From positions 1-64,000 of the forward strand of contig CAJTTM010000012.1 in assembly GCA_910579135.1 (NCBI GenBank): DNA of 64,000 nucleotides, given 5' to 3'. Below, one piece after another: positions 8,645-17,506 of the stretch. How positions within the stretch are numbered: position 1 is the first letter of the stretch; each line of letters opens with the position of its first letter. The translations under genes and the position numbers were made by a program. The notes below the pieces were generated by a model. It searched no databases. It was not told the DNA's origin and saw only the letters and a list, made by a program, of their open reading frames with translations. The DNA comes from an uncultured Erysipelotrichales bacterium. Its GTDB lineage: Bacteria > Bacillota_I > Bacilli_A > Erysipelotrichales > Coprobacillaceae.

Positions 8645-9935
8645 AGCGATAAACGAATTTGTAGATATGAATAACAGAAATAAGAAGAGTTATAAATAAC
8701 CCAATTAACATAACAATACAAACACTAAAGACTTGAAAATAAGGAGTTAATAACAACAATAATATAAATTCAATACTACATTCTAATATACTCATTAAAA
8801 ACATTTCTTTATTTTTGTTTAAGGCTTGCATAGTGGCACTTAAAGGTGTTTGTAAGTAAAATAAAGTAAAAGGTATAGACATATATTTTAAATAAATATA
8901 TCCACTTGTGGTGTTATACATCAATTTTAAACATGCATCTCCATAAAAATAAAATAAGAAAGTAAATGGTAGACTAATCAATAAACAAGCAACAACTCCC
9001 AAAAGAACATGTTTCTGCAAGCTCTTTTTTTGATGATAAGCAATATCTCTATTTAAAATAGGAACAAGTAATCTTAAAATAACATTATTAAAGAAAGTAG
9101 GGGTGACTAACATATTAATCACATATCCACTTATAATTGCATAATCTAAGTGAATAGAAGTTTCACTTATTCCAATACGAGTTAATATATAAACTAAAAT
9201 TATAGGTTCGATAAAATTATATAATGAATGTAATAGTCTTGATCCAGTAAGAGGTAAAGCAATATTCATTAGATCTTTATAAATAAAATTATTTTTAATT
9301 GCTTTTATGTTGATGGTTGTTATTTTTATTTTTTTAAGATGAATAACTAAATAAAGAATAGAAAATAATTCACCAATACTCATTGCTATCATTGCAATAG
9401 AAACTAAATATTGAGTAGAAAGATAATGAAAATATTTAATCATAAAGTAAGTAAATAGAATACGTGATGCTTCTTCTAAAAAAGAAGCAACAGATAAATG
9501 CCAAACATCTTCTTTACCTAGATAGTAATTCTTAATAATCCCACTTATTCCAGCCAGTGGAATAAAAGGTATTAATGATAAAAGAGGATATAGGGCATTT
9601 TCTTCTTTTAAAAATGATTGAGAAATTAGTGGTGAAAAGAAGAGTAAAACAAGTACAATCATGCTACAAGTTATAGAACAAATTACAGAAGCAGAGATAA
9701 TGACTTTTTTATTTGAATAATGTGGATGAGATATTAATCTAAAAACTGCTGAAGGTATAGAAAGTTGTGCTAGAGTTATACATAAACTTAATGTTGGTAT
9801 AACTAAAATATATAATGCCATACCTTTATCATCTAATAATCTTGATAAAAGCATTCTGTTAAGTAATGAAAAAATTTTGGTGATCATTGTACTACCGCTT
9901 AAGATAATAAACGAATTTATTAATTTTCTTTTCAT
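8643..9935 (-). CDS. SpoVB-like MVF/MATE-type lipid or polysaccharide flippase
   Basis: A 430-residue polytopic membrane protein with about 12-14 helices. The opening GSTMITKIFSLLNRMLLSRLL is typical of the polysaccharide-transporter/SpoVB/MurJ superfamily that moves lipid-linked precursors across the membrane. In Bacillus subtilis spoVB is next to comN and recJ-apt-relA; the same neighbours follow here, which supports SpoVB and a role in spore cortex or wall synthesis (inference). It is shorter than the usual ~500-520 aa. The gene is convergent with the ABC operon and divergent from the comN-like gene. Confidence 0.75.
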   Translation of the reverse strand: MKRKLINSFIILSGSTMITKIFSLLNRMLLSRLLDDKGMALYILVIPTLSLCITLAQLSIPSAVFRLISHPHYSNKKVIISASVICSITCSMIVLVLLFFSPLISQSFLKEENALYPLLSLIPFIPLAGISGIIKNYYLGKEDVWHLSVASFLEEASRILFTYFMIKYFHYLSTQYLVSIAMIAMSIGELFSILYLVIHLKKIKITTINIKAIKNNFIYKDLMNIALPLTGSRLLHSLYNFIEPIILVYILTRIGISETSIHLDYAIISGYVINMLVTPTFFNNVILRLLVPILNRDIAYHQKKSLQKHVLLGVVACLLISLPFTFLFYFYGDACLKLMYNTTSGYIYLKYMSIPFTLFYLQTPLSATMQALNKNKEMFLMSILECSIEFILLLLLTPYFQVFSVCIVMLIGLFITLLISVIHIYKFVYR

Positions 9936-9999
9936 AAAACACTTCCCTTATGTCGAAATCTCGTTTATAATAATCTATGCGAGAGATATGATTTTATGA

Positions 10000-10302
10000 A
10001 TGGATGTGAAAGAATTGGAAATTAAGGTTAATCAAGATTTACCTATAGATATTCTTTTTTTAATGCGTGTAAAGGCTCATGAATTTAAAAAAGAAGGTGT
10101 TCATACTATAAATATTGAAGATATTAAGGAATATTTATATGAAGTGAAATGGAAAAATATTAAAGAATTATCAATGTGTGAAATGATTGATGATATTATG
10201 TCTTTAAGTTTTTCAACTTTATTTGATTATTTAAAAGTGAAAGTCATTAAAGAAGCAAGTTCTTTAAAAATAGATGATTTTCAAGATTTAATATCAAAGT
10301 AA
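10000..10302 (+). CDS. ComN-like post-transcriptional regulator
   Basis: A 100-residue protein resembling the PTR/ComN family (YrzD): a short helical region with LFLMRVKAHEFKKEG at about 19-35, which matches the family core. In Bacillus it controls comE operon mRNA and lies between spoVB and secDF-recJ; the same position here supports the call. The ATG at 10000 is used because the ATG at 9996 hits a stop after nine codons. No strong ribosome binding site is present; GAGAGA is the nearest. Confidence 0.6.
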   Translation: MDVKELEIKVNQDLPIDILFLMRVKAHEFKKEGVHTINIEDIKEYLYEVKWKNIKELSMCEMIDDIMSLSFSTLFDYLKVKVIKEASSLKIDDFQDLISK

Positions 10303-10338
10303 ACTGTTTATACAGTTTTTTTCATTTAAGGAGAAAAT

Positions 10339-11973
10339 ATGAAATATAGAATTTTTGAAAGTGAAAATAGTCAACAAATTAGCCAACAATATCAAGTTCC
10401 TAGTTTAATAGCTAAAATTATAGATCAAAAAGGATTTCAAGAGGAACAATTAAAAATATTGCTTAATCCTAGATTAATTTATCATGATTATGATTTGTTT
10501 TCTGAGGCTGATATGACAATTGATAGAATTGAAGAAGCTATTGAAAATGAAGAAAAAATATGTATTTATGGAGATTATGATTGTGATGGAATACTTGCAA
10601 CGACTATTTTAGTACAAGCTTTTTTACGAAGAGGAGTACAAGTTGGTTATCATATACCTCATCGTTATGAAGATGGATATGGATTAAATGTTAAAAGAGT
10701 GGAACAAATTGTTAGTAAAGGATATTCTTTGATTATTACTGTTGATAATGGTGTAAAAGCTTTTGAAGCAATTGAAAGAGCAAACGAATTAGGTGTAGAT
10801 GTTATTATTACAGATCATCATGAATTTGATGAGGATTTGCCAGATGCTTGTAGTGTGATTCATACTAAGATTTCACCTGATTATCCTTTTAAAGCAATAT
10901 GTGGAGGTTTTGTTGCTTATAAACTTGCAGTAGCTTTAAATGGAAATAAACATGATAAGTATTTGTTTTCTTTAGCTGCTATAACAACTATTTCTGATAT
11001 GATGCCTCTTTTAGATGAGAATAGATCTTTAGTTAAAAGAGGATTAGAGTTTATGAATCAACAGAAGTATACATCGTTAGAATTATTATTAGGGAATACT
11101 CAAAAGTATGATGCCTCTACTATTGGTTATACAATTGTACCCAAAATCAATTCTTTTGGAAGATTACCAGAAATGATTCATCCTAATGCACTAGTTAAAT
11201 ACTTCTTAAAAGATGCCCCTAGAGATTATATGATAAAAATAGCTGATGCAGCTCAAAAGATCAATCAACAAAGACAAAAGATGACAAATGACCAATATCA
11301 GATGGCTTTACCTAATGCAAATGCACAATATTTATATTATGCTGATTCAAACTTACATGAGGGTATTGTAGGATTGATCGCAAGTAAGTATACAAGAGAA
11401 TTTGAAAAACCAAGTTTTGTTATGCATTATGATGAAGAAACAGGTTTATATAAAGGTAGCGCAAGAAGTGTAGATGGCTTTTCTTTATACCAATTTTTTA
11501 TGGAGCATCAAGAATATTTAAAGATATGGGGAGGACATAAATTAGCTGGTGGTTTCTCTCTTACCAAAGAGAATTATGAAAAGTTTAAGGAAATTATTGA
11601 TGAAACTTTAAAAGATATGACATTAGAAAGTTATCAGGATGTAATATTAATTGATTCGTCGGATATATCTTTACATGCAATTGAATCATTAAAACTTTTA
11701 GAACCATTTGGTATGGCAAATGAAAGTCCCTTATTTTTATTAAAAAATGTTCCTATTAATAAAATTTATACATTGAAAAATGGAAAACATTTAAAGATAG
11801 AAATAGATTATAAACATATAAAGTTAAATGCATTATTTTTTCATCAAGGAAAAATGATAGATGAATTAAAAAATGAGAAAGTTTTAGATTTGGTAGGACA
11901 ATTAAGTATTAATGAGTATAGAAATATAAAATCAATACAACTAATTGTAAAAGATATTCATCCTCATCTTTAA
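10339..11973 (+). CDS. recJ: single-stranded-DNA-specific exonuclease RecJ
   Basis: A 5'-3' ssDNA exonuclease for recombination and mismatch repair. The DHH phosphoesterase motifs are present: DYDCDG at 79-84 and DHHE at 159-162, followed by the DHHA1 region with GGHKLAGG and an OB-like tail. At 544 residues it is much shorter than the ~780-residue Bacillus protein, lacking its C-terminal extension. AAGGAG precedes the ATG. An 9-bp hairpin, CCTCATCTT/AAGATGAGG, covers the stop codon but lacks a T run. Confidence 0.93.
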   Translation: MKYRIFESENSQQISQQYQVPSLIAKIIDQKGFQEEQLKILLNPRLIYHDYDLFSEADMTIDRIEEAIENEEKICIYGDYDCDGILATTILVQAFLRRGVQVGYHIPHRYEDGYGLNVKRVEQIVSKGYSLIITVDNGVKAFEAIERANELGVDVIITDHHEFDEDLPDACSVIHTKISPDYPFKAICGGFVAYKLAVALNGNKHDKYLFSLAAITTISDMMPLLDENRSLVKRGLEFMNQQKYTSLELLLGNTQKYDASTIGYTIVPKINSFGRLPEMIHPNALVKYFLKDAPRDYMIKIADAAQKINQQRQKMTNDQYQMALPNANAQYLYYADSNLHEGIVGLIASKYTREFEKPSFVMHYDEETGLYKGSARSVDGFSLYQFFMEHQEYLKIWGGHKLAGGFSLTKENYEKFKEIIDETLKDMTLESYQDVILIDSSDISLHAIESLKLLEPFGMANESPLFLLKNVPINKIYTLKNGKHLKIEIDYKHIKLNALFFHQGKMIDELKNEKVLDLVGQLSINEYRNIKSIQLIVKDIHPHL

Positions 11974-12025
11974 AGATGAGGAATAATTTGATATAATATA
12001 TAATAATTTAAAGGAGGAATGTAAA

Positions 12026-12538
12026 ATGAATTTATATGATTATGTAGCAGATATTCCTGATTTTCCAAGTGAAGGAATTATATTTAGAGATGTGACTCCA
12101 TTATTAATGGATAAAAATGCATATAGAGAAGCAGTAAAACAATTAACTCAGTTTGCTAAAGATAAGGATGTAGAAATTGTTGTAGGACCAGAGGCAAGAG
12201 GATTTCTATTTGGATGTCCAGTTGCTTTAGAACTAGATGCTGGGTTTGTTCCTGTAAGAAAACCAGGAAAATTGCCAAGAAAGACAGTCAGTATTAAATA
12301 TGATTTAGAATATGGTTCTAATGAGATATTTATGCATGAAGACAGTATTAAAAAAGGGCAAAAAGTTTTGATTGTGGATGACTTATTAGCTACAGGAGGA
12401 ACTGTGGAAGCAGCTGTTAAACTTATAGAATCTATGGGTGGAGAAGTTGTTGGATGTGCTTTTTTGATTGAATTAGAAGCATTAAAAGGTAGAGATTTGT
12501 TAAAGGGATATGACGTTTTTTCAGTATTAAAATATTAA
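12026..12538 (+). CDS. apt: adenine phosphoribosyltransferase
   Basis: Salvages adenine with PRPP to give AMP. The 170-residue size is standard. The PRPP-binding motif VLIVDDLLATGGT is at about 114-126, and the adenine-site motifs FPSEGIIFRDVTPLL and VGPEARGFLFG match Apt. AAAGGAGG precedes the ATG and a TATAAT-like sequence at 11992 could start its own transcript. It lies in the conserved order recJ-apt-relA. Confidence 0.96.
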   Translation: MNLYDYVADIPDFPSEGIIFRDVTPLLMDKNAYREAVKQLTQFAKDKDVEIVVGPEARGFLFGCPVALELDAGFVPVRKPGKLPRKTVSIKYDLEYGSNEIFMHEDSIKKGQKVLIVDDLLATGGTVEAAVKLIESMGGEVVGCAFLIELEALKGRDLLKGYDVFSVLKY

Positions 12539-12558
12539 AAAGGGTTATCCCTTTTTTC
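12537..12558 (+). terminator. weak terminator-like hairpin between apt and relA
   Basis: AAAAAGGG and CCCTTTTT pair across the loop TTAT and continue into Ts. The stem is mostly A-T, so it may attenuate rather than end transcription into relA. Confidence 0.45.
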
Positions 12559-12577
12559 ATAGGGAGGGGTGAAAGTA

Positions 12578-14794
12578 ATGAAAATCAAAGGTAAAGATGA
12601 TCATTTAACATATGATGATGTAAAAGAGTTATGTAGGACATATATTTCAAACGAAGAAAGTTTAGCATTGATTGATAAAGCCTATGAATATATCATGGTT
12701 AAACATGCTGGTCAAACAAGAAAAAGTGGTGAACCTTATACAATTCATTTGATTTGGGTTGCTTATATTTTAGCAACCCTTCAAACAGGACCAAAGACAA
12801 TAACTGCTGGTTTATTACATGATGTTATGGAAGATTGTGATGTTTCAAGTCAAGAGATGATTAATTTGTTTGGAGAAGAAATTACCTCTCTTGTTGAAGG
12901 GGTTACAAAAATCAATAAAATGCTTTTTAAGGATGAAGAGGATGTTTATGCTGAAAATCATCGTAAGATATATATTGCGATGGCTAAAGATATTCGTGTT
13001 ATTTTGATTAAGCTTTCAGACCGTCTTCATAATATGCGTACTTTACAATATATGAGACCAGATAAGCAACAAAGGATTTCTAGGGAAACACTGGAAGTTT
13101 ATGCGCCAATAGCTCATCGTTTAGGTATAAATGATATGAGGATAGAGTTAGAGGATCTATGTTTATTTTATTTGGATCCTGCTGCTTATAAAGAGATTGC
13201 TGAATTATTGGAAACAAAAAGAAGTGAAAGAAAAGCTTCTGTTGAAAAGATGATGAAAGCAGTAAGGAATTTACTAGATGAACACCATATTGAATATCGT
13301 ATTAAGGGTAGAGCAAAACATATTTATAGTATATATAAGAAGATGGTTATTAAACATAAAAGATTTGATGAACTTTATGATTTAAATGCTTTACGTATTA
13401 TTGTTAATGATAAAATGAAATGTTATGAAGTTTTAGGTATTATTCATGATTGCTTTAGACCTCTTCCAGGACGTTTTAAGGATTATATTGCAATGCCTAA
13501 ACCAAATATGTATCAATCACTTCATACAGCTGTTATTGGAGAAGATGGACATATTTTTGAAATACAAATTAGAACAGAAAAGATGGATGAATTAGCAGAG
13601 CGAGGAGTAGCTTCTCATTGGCGTTATAAAGAAGGGATTGAATATTCATCAAAACAAGAACAAAAAGACATTGTTAGTAAATTACAATGGCTTGGTGATT
13701 TTATTACTTTAAGTGATGAAGTTAAAGATAGTGATGCTAAAGAATATTATGATACACTTCGTAGAGATATTTTTGAAGCTAATGTTTATATTTTGACACC
13801 ACAAGGTAAAATTGTAGAATTACCAAATGGAGCTACACCAATTGACTTTGCCTATCGTATTCACACTGAAGTAGGTCATCATGCAGTAGGAGCTATTGTC
13901 AATAATGTGATGGTACCAATCAATACTAAACTTAAAACTGGTGATATTTGTGAAATTAAGACAAATAAAAATTCTGTTGGACCAAGTGAAGATTGGTTGA
14001 AATTTGTACGAACTGCAAGTGCTAGAAATAAGATTAGACAATTTATTGCAAAAAGAGATGCTGAAAATGAGAAATCATTTATTGAAGAGGGAAGAAAATT
14101 ATTAAAAGAGGAAATTAGACATCGCGAATTAGATGAAAAGAAATATTTAAATCCAGAAACTTATGCTTCTTATTTTGGTTCTTTTGGAGCAAAGAATTTT
14201 GATGATTTACTATTAACAATTGGTAAAAAGCAAGCAACAGCACAAACTTTATTGGAAAAGGTTTGTCCTAGTAAGACTGGTTTCTTTGATAATTTATCAA
14301 AGATGTTGAAAAAGAATAATAATGCATTAAATAATCAAAGGAAAAATAGTAGTGTTGGTATTACTGTTAATGGTATGAATGGGCTTAAGACACAGATTTC
14401 AAAATGTTGTAATCCTATACCTGGAGATAAGATCATAGGTTATATTTCTAAGGGACAAGGAATTAAGGTTCATAGAGCAGATTGTCCTAATATTTTAAAT
14501 ATTGATAAGGGAAGAATTATTGATGTTTATTGGGATTATACGAATATTACTGAAAGACGTTTTGAGGTTGAAATAGAAATCATAGGATTAGATCGTCCTA
14601 ATTTATTAAATGATGTTATGACTGTTTTAAGTCAAGTTAAAGTCAATATTTTAAATATTAATGCGAATATTGAAGATGTTGATGCAAATATAAAAATGAG
14701 ATTATCAGTAGAAAATGCAGAAGTATTACAAATAACAATTGATAATTTAAATAAGATACAAGGAGTTTATGAGATAAAGAGAATTATTCATTAA
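12578..14794 (+). CDS. relA: bifunctional (p)ppGpp synthetase/hydrolase
   Basis: Makes and degrades the stringent-response alarmone. Domains in order: HD hydrolase with HDVMED at 81-86, the synthetase with GRFKDYIAMPKPN near 298, TGS (about 400-460, QGKIVELPNGATPIDFAY), a zinc-finger/helical part with CCNPIPGD, and a C-terminal ACT domain. The intact HD motif indicates an active hydrolase as well. I place the start at the ATG at 12578, 10 bases after AGGGAGG; a GTG at 12569 is too close to that site. 738 residues is normal. Confidence 0.95.
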   Translation: MKIKGKDDHLTYDDVKELCRTYISNEESLALIDKAYEYIMVKHAGQTRKSGEPYTIHLIWVAYILATLQTGPKTITAGLLHDVMEDCDVSSQEMINLFGEEITSLVEGVTKINKMLFKDEEDVYAENHRKIYIAMAKDIRVILIKLSDRLHNMRTLQYMRPDKQQRISRETLEVYAPIAHRLGINDMRIELEDLCLFYLDPAAYKEIAELLETKRSERKASVEKMMKAVRNLLDEHHIEYRIKGRAKHIYSIYKKMVIKHKRFDELYDLNALRIIVNDKMKCYEVLGIIHDCFRPLPGRFKDYIAMPKPNMYQSLHTAVIGEDGHIFEIQIRTEKMDELAERGVASHWRYKEGIEYSSKQEQKDIVSKLQWLGDFITLSDEVKDSDAKEYYDTLRRDIFEANVYILTPQGKIVELPNGATPIDFAYRIHTEVGHHAVGAIVNNVMVPINTKLKTGDICEIKTNKNSVGPSEDWLKFVRTASARNKIRQFIAKRDAENEKSFIEEGRKLLKEEIRHRELDEKKYLNPETYASYFGSFGAKNFDDLLLTIGKKQATAQTLLEKVCPSKTGFFDNLSKMLKKNNNALNNQRKNSSVGITVNGMNGLKTQISKCCNPIPGDKIIGYISKGQGIKVHRADCPNILNIDKGRIIDVYWDYTNITERRFEVEIEIIGLDRPNLLNDVMTVLSQVKVNILNINANIEDVDANIKMRLSVENAEVLQITIDNLNKIQGVYEIKRIIH

Positions 14795-14805
14795 GGGAGA
14801 TTAAA

Positions 14806-15969
14806 ATGCGAGAATTAGGGAATGATAGGGTTAAAACTTTAAACCCCTCAGCAACTATGGCAATGAGCCAAAAAGCAAATCAATTAAAAGAAGAAGGAAA
14901 AGATATTATTAATTTAGCTGGTGGTGAACCTAATTTTGATACACCAAAAAGAGTTAAAGATGCAGCTATAAAAGCTTTAAATGAAGGGGCAACTCATTAT
15001 ACAATGGGTGGAATTAAAGAATTAAAAGCAGGTATTGTTGAAAAATTAGAGAAAGAAAATCATATCAATGTTGATGAAGATCAAATGATTTTAACACCTG
15101 GAGGAAAATATGCGTTGTTTTTAACAGTGCAAGCTTTATTAAATGAAGGTGATGAAGTTATTGTAGTTGCTCCTACATGGGTATCATATGAACCGATGGT
15201 ATTAGCGAATGGAGCTGTTCCAGTATTTTTAGAGTTAAATGAAGATGATCATTTTGAACTTACCAAAGAGAAGTTATTATCAAAAACAACAGATAAAACA
15301 AGAATGGTCATTATATGTAGTCCAAGTAATCCAACAGGAAGAGATTTAACTAGAAAAGAAACCGAAGAAATAGTAGATTATATTAAAGAAACAGATGTTC
15401 ACATTTTGATAGATGAAATGTATGAACACTTGGTTTATGAAAGAGAACATATATCACTTGCAAGTTATGAAGAAATTAAGGATAAAGTGATTTCTGTTTT
15501 CGGATTTTCAAAGAGTTATGCTATGACAGGATGGCGTTTGGGTTATGTCATTGCTTCTAAAAAGAATATCCAATACATGAATAAAGTTTATCAACATTCT
15601 ATTACATGTGTAAATGCCTTTGTCCAACATGGGGCAGTAGAAGCATTAAAATGTCAAAAAGAGATAGAAGAGATGAGACAGGCTTATCTAAGAAGAAGAA
15701 ATAATTTTATTCAATCTCTTAATGAAATCAAAGGAGTTCATGCCATTATGCCTGAAGGAGCTTTTTATGCATGGGTTGCTTTTGAAAAAGAAGGGCTTAA
15801 TGATTCACTAGCTATCTGTGAATATTTATTAGAAGAAGCAGGTGTTGCAGGAGCACCAGGTGAGGCTTTTTCTCCAAGTGATAAAAAACATGTGAGATTT
15901 TCAATTGCTTCAAGTGATGAAGATTTAAAAGAAGCAGCATTGAGAATTAAAAAAGCTATGGAGAAATAG
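14806..15969 (+). CDS. aspartate/aromatic-type aminotransferase, class I
   Basis: A 387-residue PLP enzyme. AGGEPNFDTP is the N-terminal substrate loop, CSPSNPTG and IDEMYEHL bind PLP, SKSYAMTGWRLGY holds the PLP lysine (Lys236), and VRFSIASS the carboxylate-binding Arg. This matches the AspC/PatA subgroup, which transfers amino groups between aspartate or other amino acids and 2-oxoglutarate. It sits where Bacillus carries dtd, just upstream of the Asp/His T-box. AAGGGAG precedes the ATG. Confidence 0.88.
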   Translation: MRELGNDRVKTLNPSATMAMSQKANQLKEEGKDIINLAGGEPNFDTPKRVKDAAIKALNEGATHYTMGGIKELKAGIVEKLEKENHINVDEDQMILTPGGKYALFLTVQALLNEGDEVIVVAPTWVSYEPMVLANGAVPVFLELNEDDHFELTKEKLLSKTTDKTRMVIICSPSNPTGRDLTRKETEEIVDYIKETDVHILIDEMYEHLVYEREHISLASYEEIKDKVISVFGFSKSYAMTGWRLGYVIASKKNIQYMNKVYQHSITCVNAFVQHGAVEALKCQKEIEEMRQAYLRRRNNFIQSLNEIKGVHAIMPEGAFYAWVAFEKEGLNDSLAICEYLLEEAGVAGAPGEAFSPSDKKHVRFSIASSDEDLKEAALRIKKAMEK

Positions 15970-15979
15970 GAATTATTTA

Positions 15980-16008
15980 TTGATTTTTATAGAATAATCC
16001 TTTATAAT
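15980..16008 (+). promoter_or_regulatory. sigma-A promoter of hisS-aspS
   Basis: TTGATT (15980-15985) and TATAAT (16003-16008) with a 17-base spacer, directly before the T-box leader. Confidence 0.7.
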
Positions 16009-16017
16009 CCATATATA

Positions 16018-16214
16018 ATCCGTTGAAGAAGATTAAATAATGAATTCTATATAGAGATATTGTGGTTGGTGGAAACAATAAGATGAAGTTATGGGACACT
16101 TTGGAGGAGTTATTGAAAAGATAACCGTTAACTGCGTTAAAGTAGAGGGCATGTATTAAAACATGAACTAAGGTGGTACCGCGTTTAAACGTCCTTAGAT
16201 GGACGTTTTTTTAT
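16018..16214 (+). ncRNA. T-box riboswitch of hisS-aspS
   Basis: Leader with Stem I, the T-box AAGGTGGTACCGCG (16170-16183) and a terminator (16187-16214: AAACGTCC/GGACGTTT plus Ts). The specifier region reads GGGACACTTTGGAG: GAC (Asp) at 16095-16097 is in the standard register, and CAC (His) at 16097-16099 overlaps it by one base. The operon below encodes exactly HisRS and AspRS. The bulge base U could wobble with the Asp tRNA discriminator G but not with His C, so Asp is favoured. Confidence 0.9.
16187..16214 (+). terminator. T-box terminator of hisS-aspS
   Basis: AAACGTCC and GGACGTTT form an 8-bp stem followed by Ts; it competes with the T-box antiterminator. Confidence 0.85.
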
Positions 16215-16233
16215 TTTAAAGGAGGAATGGAAG

Positions 16234-17502
16234 ATGGCTTATAAGGCACCAAGAGGAACAGTTGATATTTTACCTGATAAATCTAGTCAGTGGATGAGAT
16301 TAGAACAATTATTAAGAACAATCAGTGCTCATTATAATGTAAAAGAAATGAGAACACCTATTTTTGAACATACTGAATTATTTAATCGTGCAGTAGGTGA
16401 TACAAGCGATGTAGTATCAAAAGAGATGTATACTTTTGAAGATAAAAAAGGAAGATCAGTAACATTAAGACCTGAAGGAACTGCTGGAATTGCAAGAGCA
16501 TATGTTGAAAATAAAATGTTTGCGAATCCTGAAAAATTACAAAAATATTATTATATGGGACCAATGTTTAGATATGAAAGACCTGGAAATGGAAGACAAA
16601 GACAATTTCACCAATTTGGAGTAGAGATGCTAGGTGTAGAATCACCTTATGTTGATGTTGAATGTATGGTTATGGCAGTAACCATAGTAGAAGCATTGGG
16701 ATTAAAAGATGTGAAGTTACATATTAATTCTTTAGGAGATGATGAATCTAGAGATGCTTATAGAAAAGCTTTACAAGATCATTTTAGAGATTCATTAGAT
16801 CAATTATGTCATGATTGCAATGAAAGATTTGAAAAAAATCCTTTAAGGATATTAGATTGTAAGGTTGATAATGATCATCCTTTAATGAGTAGTGCACCAA
16901 AAACATTAGATTATTTAACTGAAAGTGCAAAACAACATTTTGAAAAAGTATGTGAATTATTGAGTGATTTAGAAATTGAATACGTTGTTGATACAAATCT
17001 TGTAAGAGGATTGGATTATTATTCTCATACTGTTTTTGAAATTATTAGTGATGATCCCAAAATGGGACAAGGTGCAACAGTAGGAGGTGGAGGACGTTAT
17101 AATGGTTTAATTGAAGAATTAGACGGTCCAGCGACTTCGGGTGTAGGTTTTGCCTTTGGTATAGAAAGATTACTTATTGCATTAGGTAATGAAGAGGATG
17201 ATGAAGAAGGTATTGATGTTTATGTTATGCCTTTAGGAGAAGAAGCTAAAGATTTAGCAATCCAAATTACAACAATGCTTCGAGCAAATGGATTTAGTTG
17301 TGATATGGATTTTATGGGAAGAGGTTTAAAAGGACAATTTAAATCTGCTGATAGACATCATGCGAAATTTTCTATGATTATTGGTGAAGAAGAAGTAAAA
17401 AATGAAACTGTTAATATGAAGGAAAATGCAACAAGAAGCCAAGAAAATATTCCATTAGAAAATATTGTTGAATATCTTGAAAGTCATATGGAAGGAGAGT
17501 AG
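16234..17502 (+). CDS. hisS: histidine-tRNA ligase
   Basis: Charges tRNA-His. A 422-residue class II synthetase. Motif 1 lies in the first 60 residues, motif 2 is YMGPMFRYERPGNGRQRQFHQ, and the two histidyl signatures are LVRGLDYYSHTVFE and GGGGRYNGL. The C-terminal anticodon-binding domain starts near residue 325. AAAGGAGG lies ahead of the ATG. The T-box leader controls it, and aspS follows by four bases. Confidence 0.97.
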   Translation: MAYKAPRGTVDILPDKSSQWMRLEQLLRTISAHYNVKEMRTPIFEHTELFNRAVGDTSDVVSKEMYTFEDKKGRSVTLRPEGTAGIARAYVENKMFANPEKLQKYYYMGPMFRYERPGNGRQRQFHQFGVEMLGVESPYVDVECMVMAVTIVEALGLKDVKLHINSLGDDESRDAYRKALQDHFRDSLDQLCHDCNERFEKNPLRILDCKVDNDHPLMSSAPKTLDYLTESAKQHFEKVCELLSDLEIEYVVDTNLVRGLDYYSHTVFEIISDDPKMGQGATVGGGGRYNGLIEELDGPATSGVGFAFGIERLLIALGNEEDDEEGIDVYVMPLGEEAKDLAIQITTMLRANGFSCDMDFMGRGLKGQFKSADRHHAKFSMIIGEEEVKNETVNMKENATRSQENIPLENIVEYLESHMEGE

Positions 17503-17506
17503 TGAC

